Shown here: in pieces, positions 34,186-41,473 of the stretch
Layout: each line of letters starts with the position of its first letter
Numbering within the stretch: the stretch's first letter is position 1
Origin: Planctomycetota bacterium
Lineage (GTDB): Bacteria; Planctomycetota; Planctomycetia; Isosphaerales; Isosphaeraceae
Length of the DNA: 49,922 nucleotides
Assembly: GCA_021791715.1 (NCBI GenBank)
Contig: JAJYWB010000042.1
Span: 1-49,922 of the forward strand
Direction: 5' to 3'
Program-made: the position numbers and the translations under genes
The notes under the pieces: model-generated
What the model was told of the DNA's origin: nothing
The model's database searches: none
The model's input: the letters and a program-made list of their open reading frames with translations, nothing else

Positions 34186-35419
34186 GTCGTTTCATCCCTC
34201 AGGCCGACACGACGAACCCTAGTCGCCGTCTCGGCTCGATTGTTCTTATCTACCAACTCTTCACGTTAGATTCAAGCGTCACGCGATCAGGTTCGCGAGC
34301 ATTCCGGTTTTGGAACGCGATTGTAACGAATTCAACCGTGGGGACGATCTCCGCGGCGCCGGCGGGCGCAATCGGTTCGATCATCGATCGCCGTGAAGAA
34401 TCATCGCGAAAAGATCGATTCTAGCCTTCCGTTCCTTGTTCCTCTTACATCGTTCCTCGTCTCGCCTTGCGAATCTCGTGGTCGATCGTCGCGCAGCCCA
34501 ACTCCCGGGTGTGGGAGCGTCGTCACGGTTTCGATCGGCGGGGAGACCGATCGACGCGAAGGCGACGACGCCCCCACATCAGACACCGATTGCGAATTGT
34601 CAAAGAGCGACACGAACGGCTCGAGCGTTCGGGTCATCGGACGTTGCGGATTGTGGATTCTTGGTCGATCGATCTTCGAGATCGAACGAACCGATTCGAT
34701 TTCACGCCGACGTTCGCGCGATCACCGATCGACGGGCGGCGGCCGCGAGTTTTTTACGTAACTTCTTATCCGCCCTGATGTACGAGAAAAACTGCCGAGC
34801 GAAGCCAATCGGATCTTGGGAGGTTTAGGGGGTCTGTAAGGACTGGCGTCGTTTGATTCAACCGCCACGCAAAGCGACGCTTTGCCGTTCGCTCGAATGA
34901 TCTTGATCGGGTATGATGGAATCGATAACGCCCGCCGCGTGGTTTTGTGAATTCGCATGGTTTGGGTAAGCCGAGTGAGAGTTAAGTTTTAGCGTGGATT
35001 TTGGAGTTTGTTTTTCGAGCGTGACGTTTGGAATTTCGAATCGAATTTCGGTCTCTCTATAATATACGTCGAGCGTGACACTTTATTCGGAGAATTCTGG
35101 AAAATTTTTCGATTTTCTTCGATCATCTTTTGCGAGGTTAAAATTGGGCGGTTTGCGGTTGATCGTGTCGGTCGCTTTGGTTTTGCAGGGTAGGGGGTCG
35201 GGAGGATTTGGATGAGGAGAGTGCGTTGGATTTCGAGCCTTTTGGAAGGCTTCGACGTATCGAGCGACGGTTTGGCGATCGACGCCGAGCAGGCTAGCGT
35301 TTCTTGGTGAAGCGGCGCTTTGGGCGAACCCGATTCGCTGGTTTTCATGCGGCCGCGGCCGGCTGGTTTTGATCGCCCCGAATCAGTATAAAGCAATGAG
35401 GCGAAGGAGTTAGCAGAAG
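34186..35419. other. Eroded region of 1.2 kb after the tRNA
   Basis: No intact gene is supported. Short frames on both strands around 34393-34828 read as composition artefacts. One minus-strand piece near 34740-34830 (ADKKLRKKLAAAARRSVIA) has coding-like character but is cut by a stop and lacks a start. A transposase-like scrap lies at 35225-35305 (separate entry). Base composition falls towards the right-hand end, consistent with insertion and decay of foreign DNA. Confidence 0.4.
35225..35305 (-). pseudogene. Possible transposase N-terminal HTH scrap (IS21-like)
   Basis: The minus strand reads ASLLGVDRQTVARYVEAFQK, which has the spacing of a helix-turn-helix like that opening IstA-type transposases or sporulation/resolvase-like regulators. 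The frame is lost on both sides and downstream residues are low-complexity. Only the motif supports this call. Confidence 0.25.
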
Positions 35420-35758
35420 ATGAGAGCCGGCGGGCAAATAGACACGAAGTATGAAGAAGGCTCGGGAAACGTCTTCGCCGATCTGTGGCTTGACGACGCC
35501 GACGAGCTTTATGCTCGGGCGCAATTGGGATTCCACATCCATAAGCTCGTTTCGGATAGGGAACTTAAGGCGCGGGAAATCGAGTCTCTTCCGGCCATCA
35601 AGCAGCCCGAGGTTTCGCATCGGATGAGCGGGCGTTTCAGCCGATTCACGACCGACAACCTGCTGGATTTCCTCAAGCGTCTCGATCAAACCGTCTCGAT
35701 CCGCATTCGCCCGCGCCGGCCTGGAGAGCCCTACCAGGAAGTCGGTTATGGGATGTGA
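35420..35758 (+). CDS. HigA/XRE-like antitoxin, orphan
   Basis: 112 residues. The pattern GNVFADLWLDDADELYARAQ, then the HTH part (HKLVSDRELKAREIESLPAI, KQPEVSHRMSGRFSRFTTDN), then LLDFLKRLDQTVSIRIRPRR, is that of XRE-family (HTH_37) antitoxins that neutralise HigB/RelE-like toxins and repress their own promoter. No toxin of about 90-120 residues lies beside it on either side, so it looks like an orphan. AAGGAG lies about 14 bases before the ATG. Confidence 0.75.
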   Translation: MRAGGQIDTKYEEGSGNVFADLWLDDADELYARAQLGFHIHKLVSDRELKAREIESLPAIKQPEVSHRMSGRFSRFTTDNLLDFLKRLDQTVSIRIRPRRPGEPYQEVGYGM

Positions 35759-35853
35759 ATCGAAAGGTTTCAGCATGAGTTCCATATCAAACGCACATTA
35801 TTAATATGATTGGAGAATCGAGCGGGAATCGGGATGTTGATTCACCGAACGCC

Positions 35854-35882
35854 TTGGCATGATTAGTATTTCGTGATACAAT
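35854..35882 (+). promoter_or_regulatory. Sigma70-like promoter of the vapBC pair
   Basis: TTGGCA (35854-35859), a 17-base spacer and TACAAT (35877-35882) form a near-consensus housekeeping promoter just before the antitoxin gene. Transcription would start about ten bases before ATG 35900, leaving a very short leader that overlaps AGGAAAGG. Confidence 0.5.
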
Positions 35883-35899
35883 AGGAAAGGTTCCGAATC

Positions 35900-36211
35900 A
35901 TGATCATACAATTGCCAGAAGATGTGGAAAACTCCCTCATGGCCGAGGTGAATCGAGGGCGATTCGGATCGATCGACGACGCACTCTCGCAAGCGTGGCG
36001 GGCGTTTCTTGAGCAATTGAGAAGTCGTCGCCAGGCTGATGCGACGATGTCGGCTGATTCGGACGAGGCGATTCAGTTCCGATTGATCGAGGCCGGCTTG
36101 CTGAGCGAGATCAAGCCGCCGATTGAGGATGTGACCTCCGATCTGGATCGAAAGGCCGTTCCGATTCTGGGGGCGCCTTTGTCGGAAACCGTGATCAGCG
36201 AGAGACGTTGA
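35900..36211 (+). CDS. VapB-like antitoxin
   Basis: 103 residues. The N-terminus MIIQLPEDVENSLMAEVNRG followed by RFGSIDDALSQAWRAFLEQL is a ribbon-helix-helix-type DNA-binding segment of the PSK/VapB kind. The C-terminal half is acidic and presumably wraps the toxin (IEAGLLSEIKPPIEDV). It ends one base before the toxin start, the usual order antitoxin-toxin, and is expected to repress the pair's promoter. Confidence 0.82.
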   Translation: MIIQLPEDVENSLMAEVNRGRFGSIDDALSQAWRAFLEQLRSRRQADATMSADSDEAIQFRLIEAGLLSEIKPPIEDVTSDLDRKAVPILGAPLSETVISERR

Positions 36212-36212
36212 A

Positions 36213-36662
36213 GTGGCTCTCTACTTTTTGGATACGAGTGCCCTTGTTAAACGTTATGTCCTTGAGACGGGTATGGCTTGGGTTCAATCTCTGACGTCGC
36301 CTACGGCTGGACATTCGGTTTTTATTTCGCGAATGACCCAGATGGAAACGATCTCCGCTGTGATTCGACGTGTTCGAGGAGGGTCGCTTACCGCGCGCGA
36401 CGCCTCGACCGTTCTCTTGGATTTCGGATGCGATTTGACCCTCCAATATCGGATCATCGAAATATCGACGGGGGTCATCAATCAAGCGGCAATTCTCATT
36501 GAGCGCCACGCTCTGCGGGCTTACGACGCCGTGCAACTGTCGTCCGCGATTGAAATGCGGAAGCAAGCCCCGTCTCTCGTGTTGGTTTCGGCCGACGCGG
36601 AGCTCAACGCCGCGGAGGCCTCCGAACGCCTCCTGGTGGAAAATCGCAACATGTATCCCTAG
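36213..36662 (+). CDS. VapC-like PIN-domain toxin ribonuclease
   Basis: 149 residues, GTG start at 36213 one base after the antitoxin stop. The PIN fold is clear: LYFLDTSALVKRYV gives the first acidic ligand, SRMTQMETISAVIRR the Glu, LRAYDAVQLSSA the third acidic residue, and LVSADAELNAAE the fourth. Mg2+-dependent endoribonucleases of this family cut tRNA or rRNA when the antitoxin is lost. All four acidic positions are kept, so it is probably active. Confidence 0.88.
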   Translation: MALYFLDTSALVKRYVLETGMAWVQSLTSPTAGHSVFISRMTQMETISAVIRRVRGGSLTARDASTVLLDFGCDLTLQYRIIEISTGVINQAAILIERHALRAYDAVQLSSAIEMRKQAPSLVLVSADAELNAAEASERLLVENRNMYP

Positions 36663-37153
36663 CCGCCTTAGTGGTCGATTTGCCGTCCTAAAATGTCATA
36701 AACCTTGTAATCATATGCAGTTAGGGTTTATTTTGTAATGACGATGATCGTGGGGTTGATTGTGGAACTAGACTTTCATTTAATGTTTTTTTTATAGGAA
36801 GTCGCAGAGAGTCTCGCTGAGCTCTCCATATTCCTGTCCAGTTTATCGGGCATAATTCAAATAGACCAAACCAATCCGAACGTATTAATCCTCTCGATGA
36901 CAAAGGATTTTGAGCGAGTATAGAGGTTTGATGCAAGGTTGCATTCGTGAATGGTGCTGTCGGTAGCCGATCCTTTTTCACCTCCAATAGTATCGGACCG
37001 TTTCATCTCGCAAAATTACGACTTTTCGTTTGAGTTCTGACCTCATGCTGATTATAACTTATTGGTCTCTACGTGAACCGAGAACAAGGAAAAGTACTGA
37101 AGCATGAAAAAGGAAGAAATTTCTACACCATCTTATTATTGAGGATCGTAAGT
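36663..37153. other. AT-rich intergenic region, 491 bp
   Basis: Marks the change from host-like to AT-rich accessory DNA. An 88-codon minus-strand frame at 36721-36987 has no ribosome site and no recognisable family, so I do not call it. The open frame reaching back to GTG 37073 is left out of the next gene for lack of a ribosome site. No terminator or promoter stands out. Confidence 0.4.
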
Positions 37154-39184
37154 ATGACTTCAGCTCATGGAAAGTTTAATAATAGAATTGATAGTATTAA
37201 TACTATTATTGTCCTTCCGATTCTGGAACCATCGGATATATCTCACGGCTTGATTCAAGCGATTTATGCAATATTGGGGGACTCTGATAATATATTTTTG
37301 AACAGTGATATAGATTCTGGAATTTCATATGCAGTTAAAATAAATGACGAACAATCCGTTCCAGACGAACAATCCGTTCCAGACGCACAATCCGTTCCAG
37401 ACGAACAATCCGTTCCAGACGCACAATCCGTTCCAGACGAACAATCCGTTCCAGACGAACAATCCGTTCCAGACGAACAATCCGTTCCAGACGAACAATC
37501 CGTTCTAATTGTTTTTGCAGATTTATCAGACCAGGCCGATCGGCGGCAGAGGCTCGAAAGTGGGGCTAATCTTCTCCGGACATTTCTGAGAGATTCTAAC
37601 GATTTCATCAGGAGACGAGTTGAGGTGATAACGGTTGTTCGTGTCCAGGAAATAATTAACCGTCTCGTTGTTCAAAAATTTCATGTAATTATTTGGGAAA
37701 AATCGCTCAATCTCGATGACTTAATGCAAATTCTAGCATCATCAGATGATCAAACACAGGAAAGAAACTCTGATTCCATCTCGAAATCTTCGAGTTTGGA
37801 TGCCGATAAACGACCTCAATGCTTGATCCTTAGCGCATGCTTCGATGGTATGGCTGCATTTTATCGGAATCAATCAATCTCTACAATTATTAGGATAGCA
37901 TGGTCCATTACGAACGACCTCACGATTGGATTCCTGACTGATTTCTACCGGTATCTTTCTCATACAGTTCCGAAAAACTATAGAACCGCGTTTAAAGCCG
38001 GCAGCTCAGCGATCGATCTGCTCGGTCTGGCATACTCTGAGCAACCCAGGATCGTCGAACGAGGAGGAGAGTTCCGGGCTATCACAAAGAGTGGATCCTT
38101 TGAGACTGAACTTATTGCGCTAGAGTCTTTCCCTCGAAGTCGAAGAACGGATTCTCCTGAAGAGATACAAGAACAACGACAAGGAGATGATGAATATTGT
38201 AAAATCTGGTTCGGTACGAACCGTAATCCTATCAATAGTGATCATTCAAAAGCAAGTTTTGGAAGCGAATATGTTCAGCAACTGCATACCGGTCTCTGTC
38301 AAGTTCGGATTCCGAAAGGACTTAACCTTGCTAAGAGGTATCGCAGTTGGATAACCGATACCGTACGTCCGTCACCTGAATTCAGTAATTTTCGTATCCT
38401 CAGCAATCAGGAATATCAACAGGAATATCAAAAATATTTGACCGATATAGAAAATTCTTCGGATCCTTGCGCGATTGTCTATCTGCACGGATTCGGCGTG
38501 ACCTTCGAAGGCGCAGCCATTCGTGCAGCAAAGATTGGAACAGATCTGAGAGGATCGGATGTGATGGCTCTTTTCAGTTGGCCTTCAAAAGGATCAATTA
38601 CTCCACAAGGATATATTTCAGATTCTGACTCAGCAAGAGCAAGCGCCGAATATCTGATTGAATATCTCAGATTTCTAAAGGAAAGCTTAAAAATCAATCA
38701 AATACATCTGGTTGCATATAGCATGGGACATCTCTGTCTCCATGAGGCGTTGCGAAAGTTGTATGCGGAAAATACAAGTAATGATCAGCTATTTAAACAA
38801 CTTGTCATCGCTGCATCAGATCTCGACATGCGTACTTTTAACCAATATTTGAATGTTTACGAAAAAGCTGCCACGCGTACAACCCGTTACGTTTCAAGAA
38901 ATGACTTAGTTCTTAAGTTATCGAGATATCTCCATAATCGCTCTGATCGAGTCGGCCTTATTGATGATTATGTTTCAGAGAAACTCCCTTTATTTGTTGA
39001 CACGATCGATGTTACGCCACTACAAAACATCTGGCTGGCGGGCCACGGATATTTTTCCAGATCGCGTGAAGTAATGAGCGATATCTATTACAGTCTTCTC
39101 CGTACACTTCCACCCTATGAGAGATATTTCCTCAGGCAATCAATTGATGGATTAGAGAACTATTGGCAATTTAATCGATCATGA
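37154..39184 (+). CDS. CHAT-like domain fused to DUF900 alpha/beta hydrolase
   Basis: 676 residues. ATG 37154 has GAGGA eight bases upstream. Residues about 10-50 and 118-315 resemble the CHAT caspase-like fold: VLIVFADLSDQADRRQRLES, VRVQEIINRLVVQKFHVIIW, QCLILSACFDGMAAF, DLTIGFLTDFYRYLS. The Cys is kept, but the His of the HFxGHG motif is absent (IIWEKS). Between them is a nine-unit hexapeptide repeat (65-118). From about 370 a DUF900 hydrolase follows: WFGTNRNPI, VYLHGFGVTFEGAAIRAAKI, FSWPSKGS, nucleophile LVAYSMGH, Asp in SRNDLVLKLS and His in AGHGYF, so the triad looks complete. AT-rich, unlike the core genes. It converges on the CHAT protease gene. A toxic or signalling hydrolase regulated by its N-terminus is my inference. 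Confidence 0.82.
   Translation: MTSAHGKFNNRIDSINTIIVLPILEPSDISHGLIQAIYAILGDSDNIFLNSDIDSGISYAVKINDEQSVPDEQSVPDAQSVPDEQSVPDAQSVPDEQSVPDEQSVPDEQSVPDEQSVLIVFADLSDQADRRQRLESGANLLRTFLRDSNDFIRRRVEVITVVRVQEIINRLVVQKFHVIIWEKSLNLDDLMQILASSDDQTQERNSDSISKSSSLDADKRPQCLILSACFDGMAAFYRNQSISTIIRIAWSITNDLTIGFLTDFYRYLSHTVPKNYRTAFKAGSSAIDLLGLAYSEQPRIVERGGEFRAITKSGSFETELIALESFPRSRRTDSPEEIQEQRQGDDEYCKIWFGTNRNPINSDHSKASFGSEYVQQLHTGLCQVRIPKGLNLAKRYRSWITDTVRPSPEFSNFRILSNQEYQQEYQKYLTDIENSSDPCAIVYLHGFGVTFEGAAIRAAKIGTDLRGSDVMALFSWPSKGSITPQGYISDSDSARASAEYLIEYLRFLKESLKINQIHLVAYSMGHLCLHEALRKLYAENTSNDQLFKQLVIAASDLDMRTFNQYLNVYEKAATRTTRYVSRNDLVLKLSRYLHNRSDRVGLIDDYVSEKLPLFVDTIDVTPLQNIWLAGHGYFSRSREVMSDIYYSLLRTLPPYERYFLRQSIDGLENYWQFNRS
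37346..37507 (+). repeat. Nine 18-bp in-frame repeats (hexapeptide D-E/A-Q-S-V-P)
   Basis: The unit gacgaacaatccgttcca occurs nine times without spacers, encoding DEQSVP or DAQSVP; the last unit ends in Leu. The near-perfect DNA identity shows recent expansion. It inserts an acidic, flexible linker of 54 residues in the hydrolase gene. Confidence 0.97.
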
Positions 39185-39209
39185 TTGCATATCAATAGTA
39201 TGATCTATA

Positions 39210-40832
39210 CTAATCAATGTTACAGGGAAATCGTAGTCTTGGATCCCCGTAGTAGACATAGGAAGTCCATTCAAAGTTCTCGAATTCTTGTCCACTGGGT
39301 GATTTGCTATTTTTCCTAGCTTGTGTGACCGCCCTCCCGATCGATTCTCCGTTTACCAGTTCATTATAGAAATGTAATGCGAAACATGCCGCCGCATCGT
39401 CTCGGACCATCAAACGACTGCCAAGAAAGTACGCTCCTGTTTTTAAGATTGTCTTAGCAAGGGATCTCTCATCGAATCGGCCCACATTTGCTCCCTCGCA
39501 TCCATTTACAAAACAAAGAATAGGCTTATGAACTTTGAATGATTCAATGATTGAATTGTGATCGAATATCTCGTCAGTAAGGATTAGACCACTATCGGGA
39601 TCTACATGTCCACAAAAGTGTATAATATGATAATTTTGATTTACAGAACTAGCTGTATCTAAGGTTTTCTGTATCGTGGTTCTATTAACAACATTATTTG
39701 GGCCTCCGAGAATTGTTAGGTACTGATCAAGACTGTTTGGATACCTGCTACCGAAAGCCGTTTTTATATCGGACAGTTCTTTTTCTATAAAATCAAGACG
39801 ATCACTATATCCGTTTAGCCTGGAATCCGAAACTGCTATAACTAAGATCTTTAATTTATCATTTGCAGTCAAAATCCTACTATTTCCATTACTGGGATCA
39901 TGATTTTCTTGCTTAGTAGTGTGAATAAATCTCCCTATAAAATTATTCATGCACAAATGATCTTTATGATCTCTATCTGAAACATGGGGTGGTATCATCA
40001 ACTCCCATGGATACCTTAAGAGCGATTCGTCGATACCTAACTCCAAGAAAATTTCATGAAATTTATAATCATACGGTCTATTTGCTTTGGGAAGAAGAGT
40101 TTGAAACAACGATTCTCCTAAAGATTCTAATTTCCGCTTCGCATATTGGGTCTTAACACCAAGATTATTTTTCAGTCCAACGTCACATGGATTGTTATTG
40201 AATTGATCACGAGCATTCTCCACATCTTTCAGAGAAAGATCGGCTTCCTTTAGTTTCTTATCGATATCCTCCATTCTTTCTTTTAACTCTTTATCATTAC
40301 AAAAGAATTCGACAGGAGGTCGAATGGTAGAACTCAATGGGAGAGAATGTTTCATCTGATAACTGCGGGCTGTTTTGTCATGAGCGATTTGAAAGATTTC
40401 AAACTCGGCACGTGCTCCTGCATTCCATCCTATAAGAGGTATACTGTAAATTGATTGAATTTTCTTCACATCAGTGACACTGATAAACTGGGTGGAAATA
40501 GGAGTGCTTTTTAATTTATCCTTATCAGATATCGTGATCTTTTGCGCCGTTGATATAACTTCATGAGTTATCTTCTGATTCGGTTCCTCATGTAATACAA
40601 TCTGGTTTGCCTTATTATGTATACTTGATAGTTCATCAGATTGACGTCGAAGAGTCGCCTCATCATGGTCGAGTACGATACTCCCCTGAGAGTCAAAGCA
40701 TCTGATATGAAACAAACATTCTGGTTCTAACCAGGCGAGATAGGTGCAATTCCTCCCTTCACAAGGTATTATTCCTGTATTTGTAATTGGCCCAAGCCAG
40801 ATACATTCACGATTGATTGATGAAGTGCTCAT
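39210..40832 (-). CDS. CHAT-domain (caspase-like) protease
   Basis: 540 residues; ATG 40832 follows GAGGA. The N-terminal ~190 residues match no family I know. A coiled-coil-like helix is at about 185-225 (KELKERMEDIDKKLKEADLS). The CHAT domain fills about 260-540: ESLLRYPWELMIPP, LKILVIAVSDSRL, YHIIHFCGHVDPDSG with the catalytic His, PILCFVNGCEGANVG with the catalytic Cys, AYFLGSRLMVRDDAAACFAL, and WTSYVYYGDPRLRF. Both dyad residues are in place, so it should be an active cysteine peptidase of the caspase/separase fold. AT-rich; in operon with an RHH-like protein 42 bp upstream and convergent with the CHAT-like/hydrolase gene, 25 bp apart. Confidence 0.88.
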   Translation of the reverse strand: MSTSSINRECIWLGPITNTGIIPCEGRNCTYLAWLEPECLFHIRCFDSQGSIVLDHDEATLRRQSDELSSIHNKANQIVLHEEPNQKITHEVISTAQKITISDKDKLKSTPISTQFISVTDVKKIQSIYSIPLIGWNAGARAEFEIFQIAHDKTARSYQMKHSLPLSSTIRPPVEFFCNDKELKERMEDIDKKLKEADLSLKDVENARDQFNNNPCDVGLKNNLGVKTQYAKRKLESLGESLFQTLLPKANRPYDYKFHEIFLELGIDESLLRYPWELMIPPHVSDRDHKDHLCMNNFIGRFIHTTKQENHDPSNGNSRILTANDKLKILVIAVSDSRLNGYSDRLDFIEKELSDIKTAFGSRYPNSLDQYLTILGGPNNVVNRTTIQKTLDTASSVNQNYHIIHFCGHVDPDSGLILTDEIFDHNSIIESFKVHKPILCFVNGCEGANVGRFDERSLAKTILKTGAYFLGSRLMVRDDAAACFALHFYNELVNGESIGRAVTQARKNSKSPSGQEFENFEWTSYVYYGDPRLRFPCNID

Positions 40833-40874
40833 TTAATGATTTATCCTCTTCCCGTAACTTAGGCAGCAAAACAA

Positions 40875-41222
40875 TTAATTTTCGTTGTTTTTGTCCTGTA
40901 TATGAGGAATCATATTCGTATTGATGCGGCTGAGTGAATCGATCACCAGACGCCTTTGTCCAAGATCATGAGGATTCTGAACGATGACCTGGGAATAACC
41001 TTCTTTGGCTTGGGATTGGAGGGCGCTGACGATTCGCATGGCTTCTCGAATAGTGTCGGCGAGCGAAGAAAAATGAAAATCGTTCTTCATCTCCTCCAGC
41101 ATATTGTAGCTGCCCTCGTCAAAAGTAAAAACTACACGGTTGCCCCCCCCAATGTTTGGTGCCATTTCTGATTGCTCCCTTGGATTGTCGATTCGATTCG
41201 TACGAAATGTCGCCGCAGCCAT
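40875..41222 (-). CDS. Small ribbon-helix-helix-like protein
   Basis: 115 residues; a strong AAGGGGAG site precedes ATG 41222. The central part NRVVFTFDEGSYNMLEEMKN then DFHFSSLADTIREAMRIVSA has the strand-helix-helix order of RHH DNA-binding proteins (MetJ/Arc type). The rest (QVIVQNPHDLGQRRLVID) has short strands and no known motif. As the first gene of the CHAT operon it may be the operon's repressor or the sensor that docks on the protease. The assignment is by pattern only. Confidence 0.7.
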   Translation of the reverse strand: MAAATFRTNRIDNPREQSEMAPNIGGGNRVVFTFDEGSYNMLEEMKNDFHFSSLADTIREAMRIVSALQSQAKEGYSQVIVQNPHDLGQRRLVIDSLSRINTNMIPHIQDKNNEN

Positions 41223-41473
41223 GATCGAACTCCCCTTAATTCAAATGAATTGGAAAAACCTCATTCGGTAGAGATCATACTGAAGCGAGGCGAATCTTGG
41301 AAGATGAATTTAACAGATATCCGCGTCGGATGTTGACCTCCTCAGATTCGATGTAAAGTTATAAACCCTATGGGTATTGGTTCAATGAAGGCAAAGTCGA
41401 TCAAACCGATAACTTAGAACAACATCCAGCCGAATTCGGTTATTTGCTATCATTCTGGCGAAATTCATTAGGC

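Noticed and set aside
34393..34828. Overlapping frames of 100-130 codons on the plus strand after the tRNA
   Set aside because: Composition like random GATCG-rich DNA, no ribosome site, and three frames open at once.
36721..36987. 88-codon minus-strand frame between vapC and the hydrolase
   Set aside because: No ribosome site, no motif, and it spans the AT-rich promoter region.
37346..37507. Regular 18-bp repeats as a CRISPR array
   Set aside because: Units are contiguous, in frame and without spacers; no cas gene is in the window.
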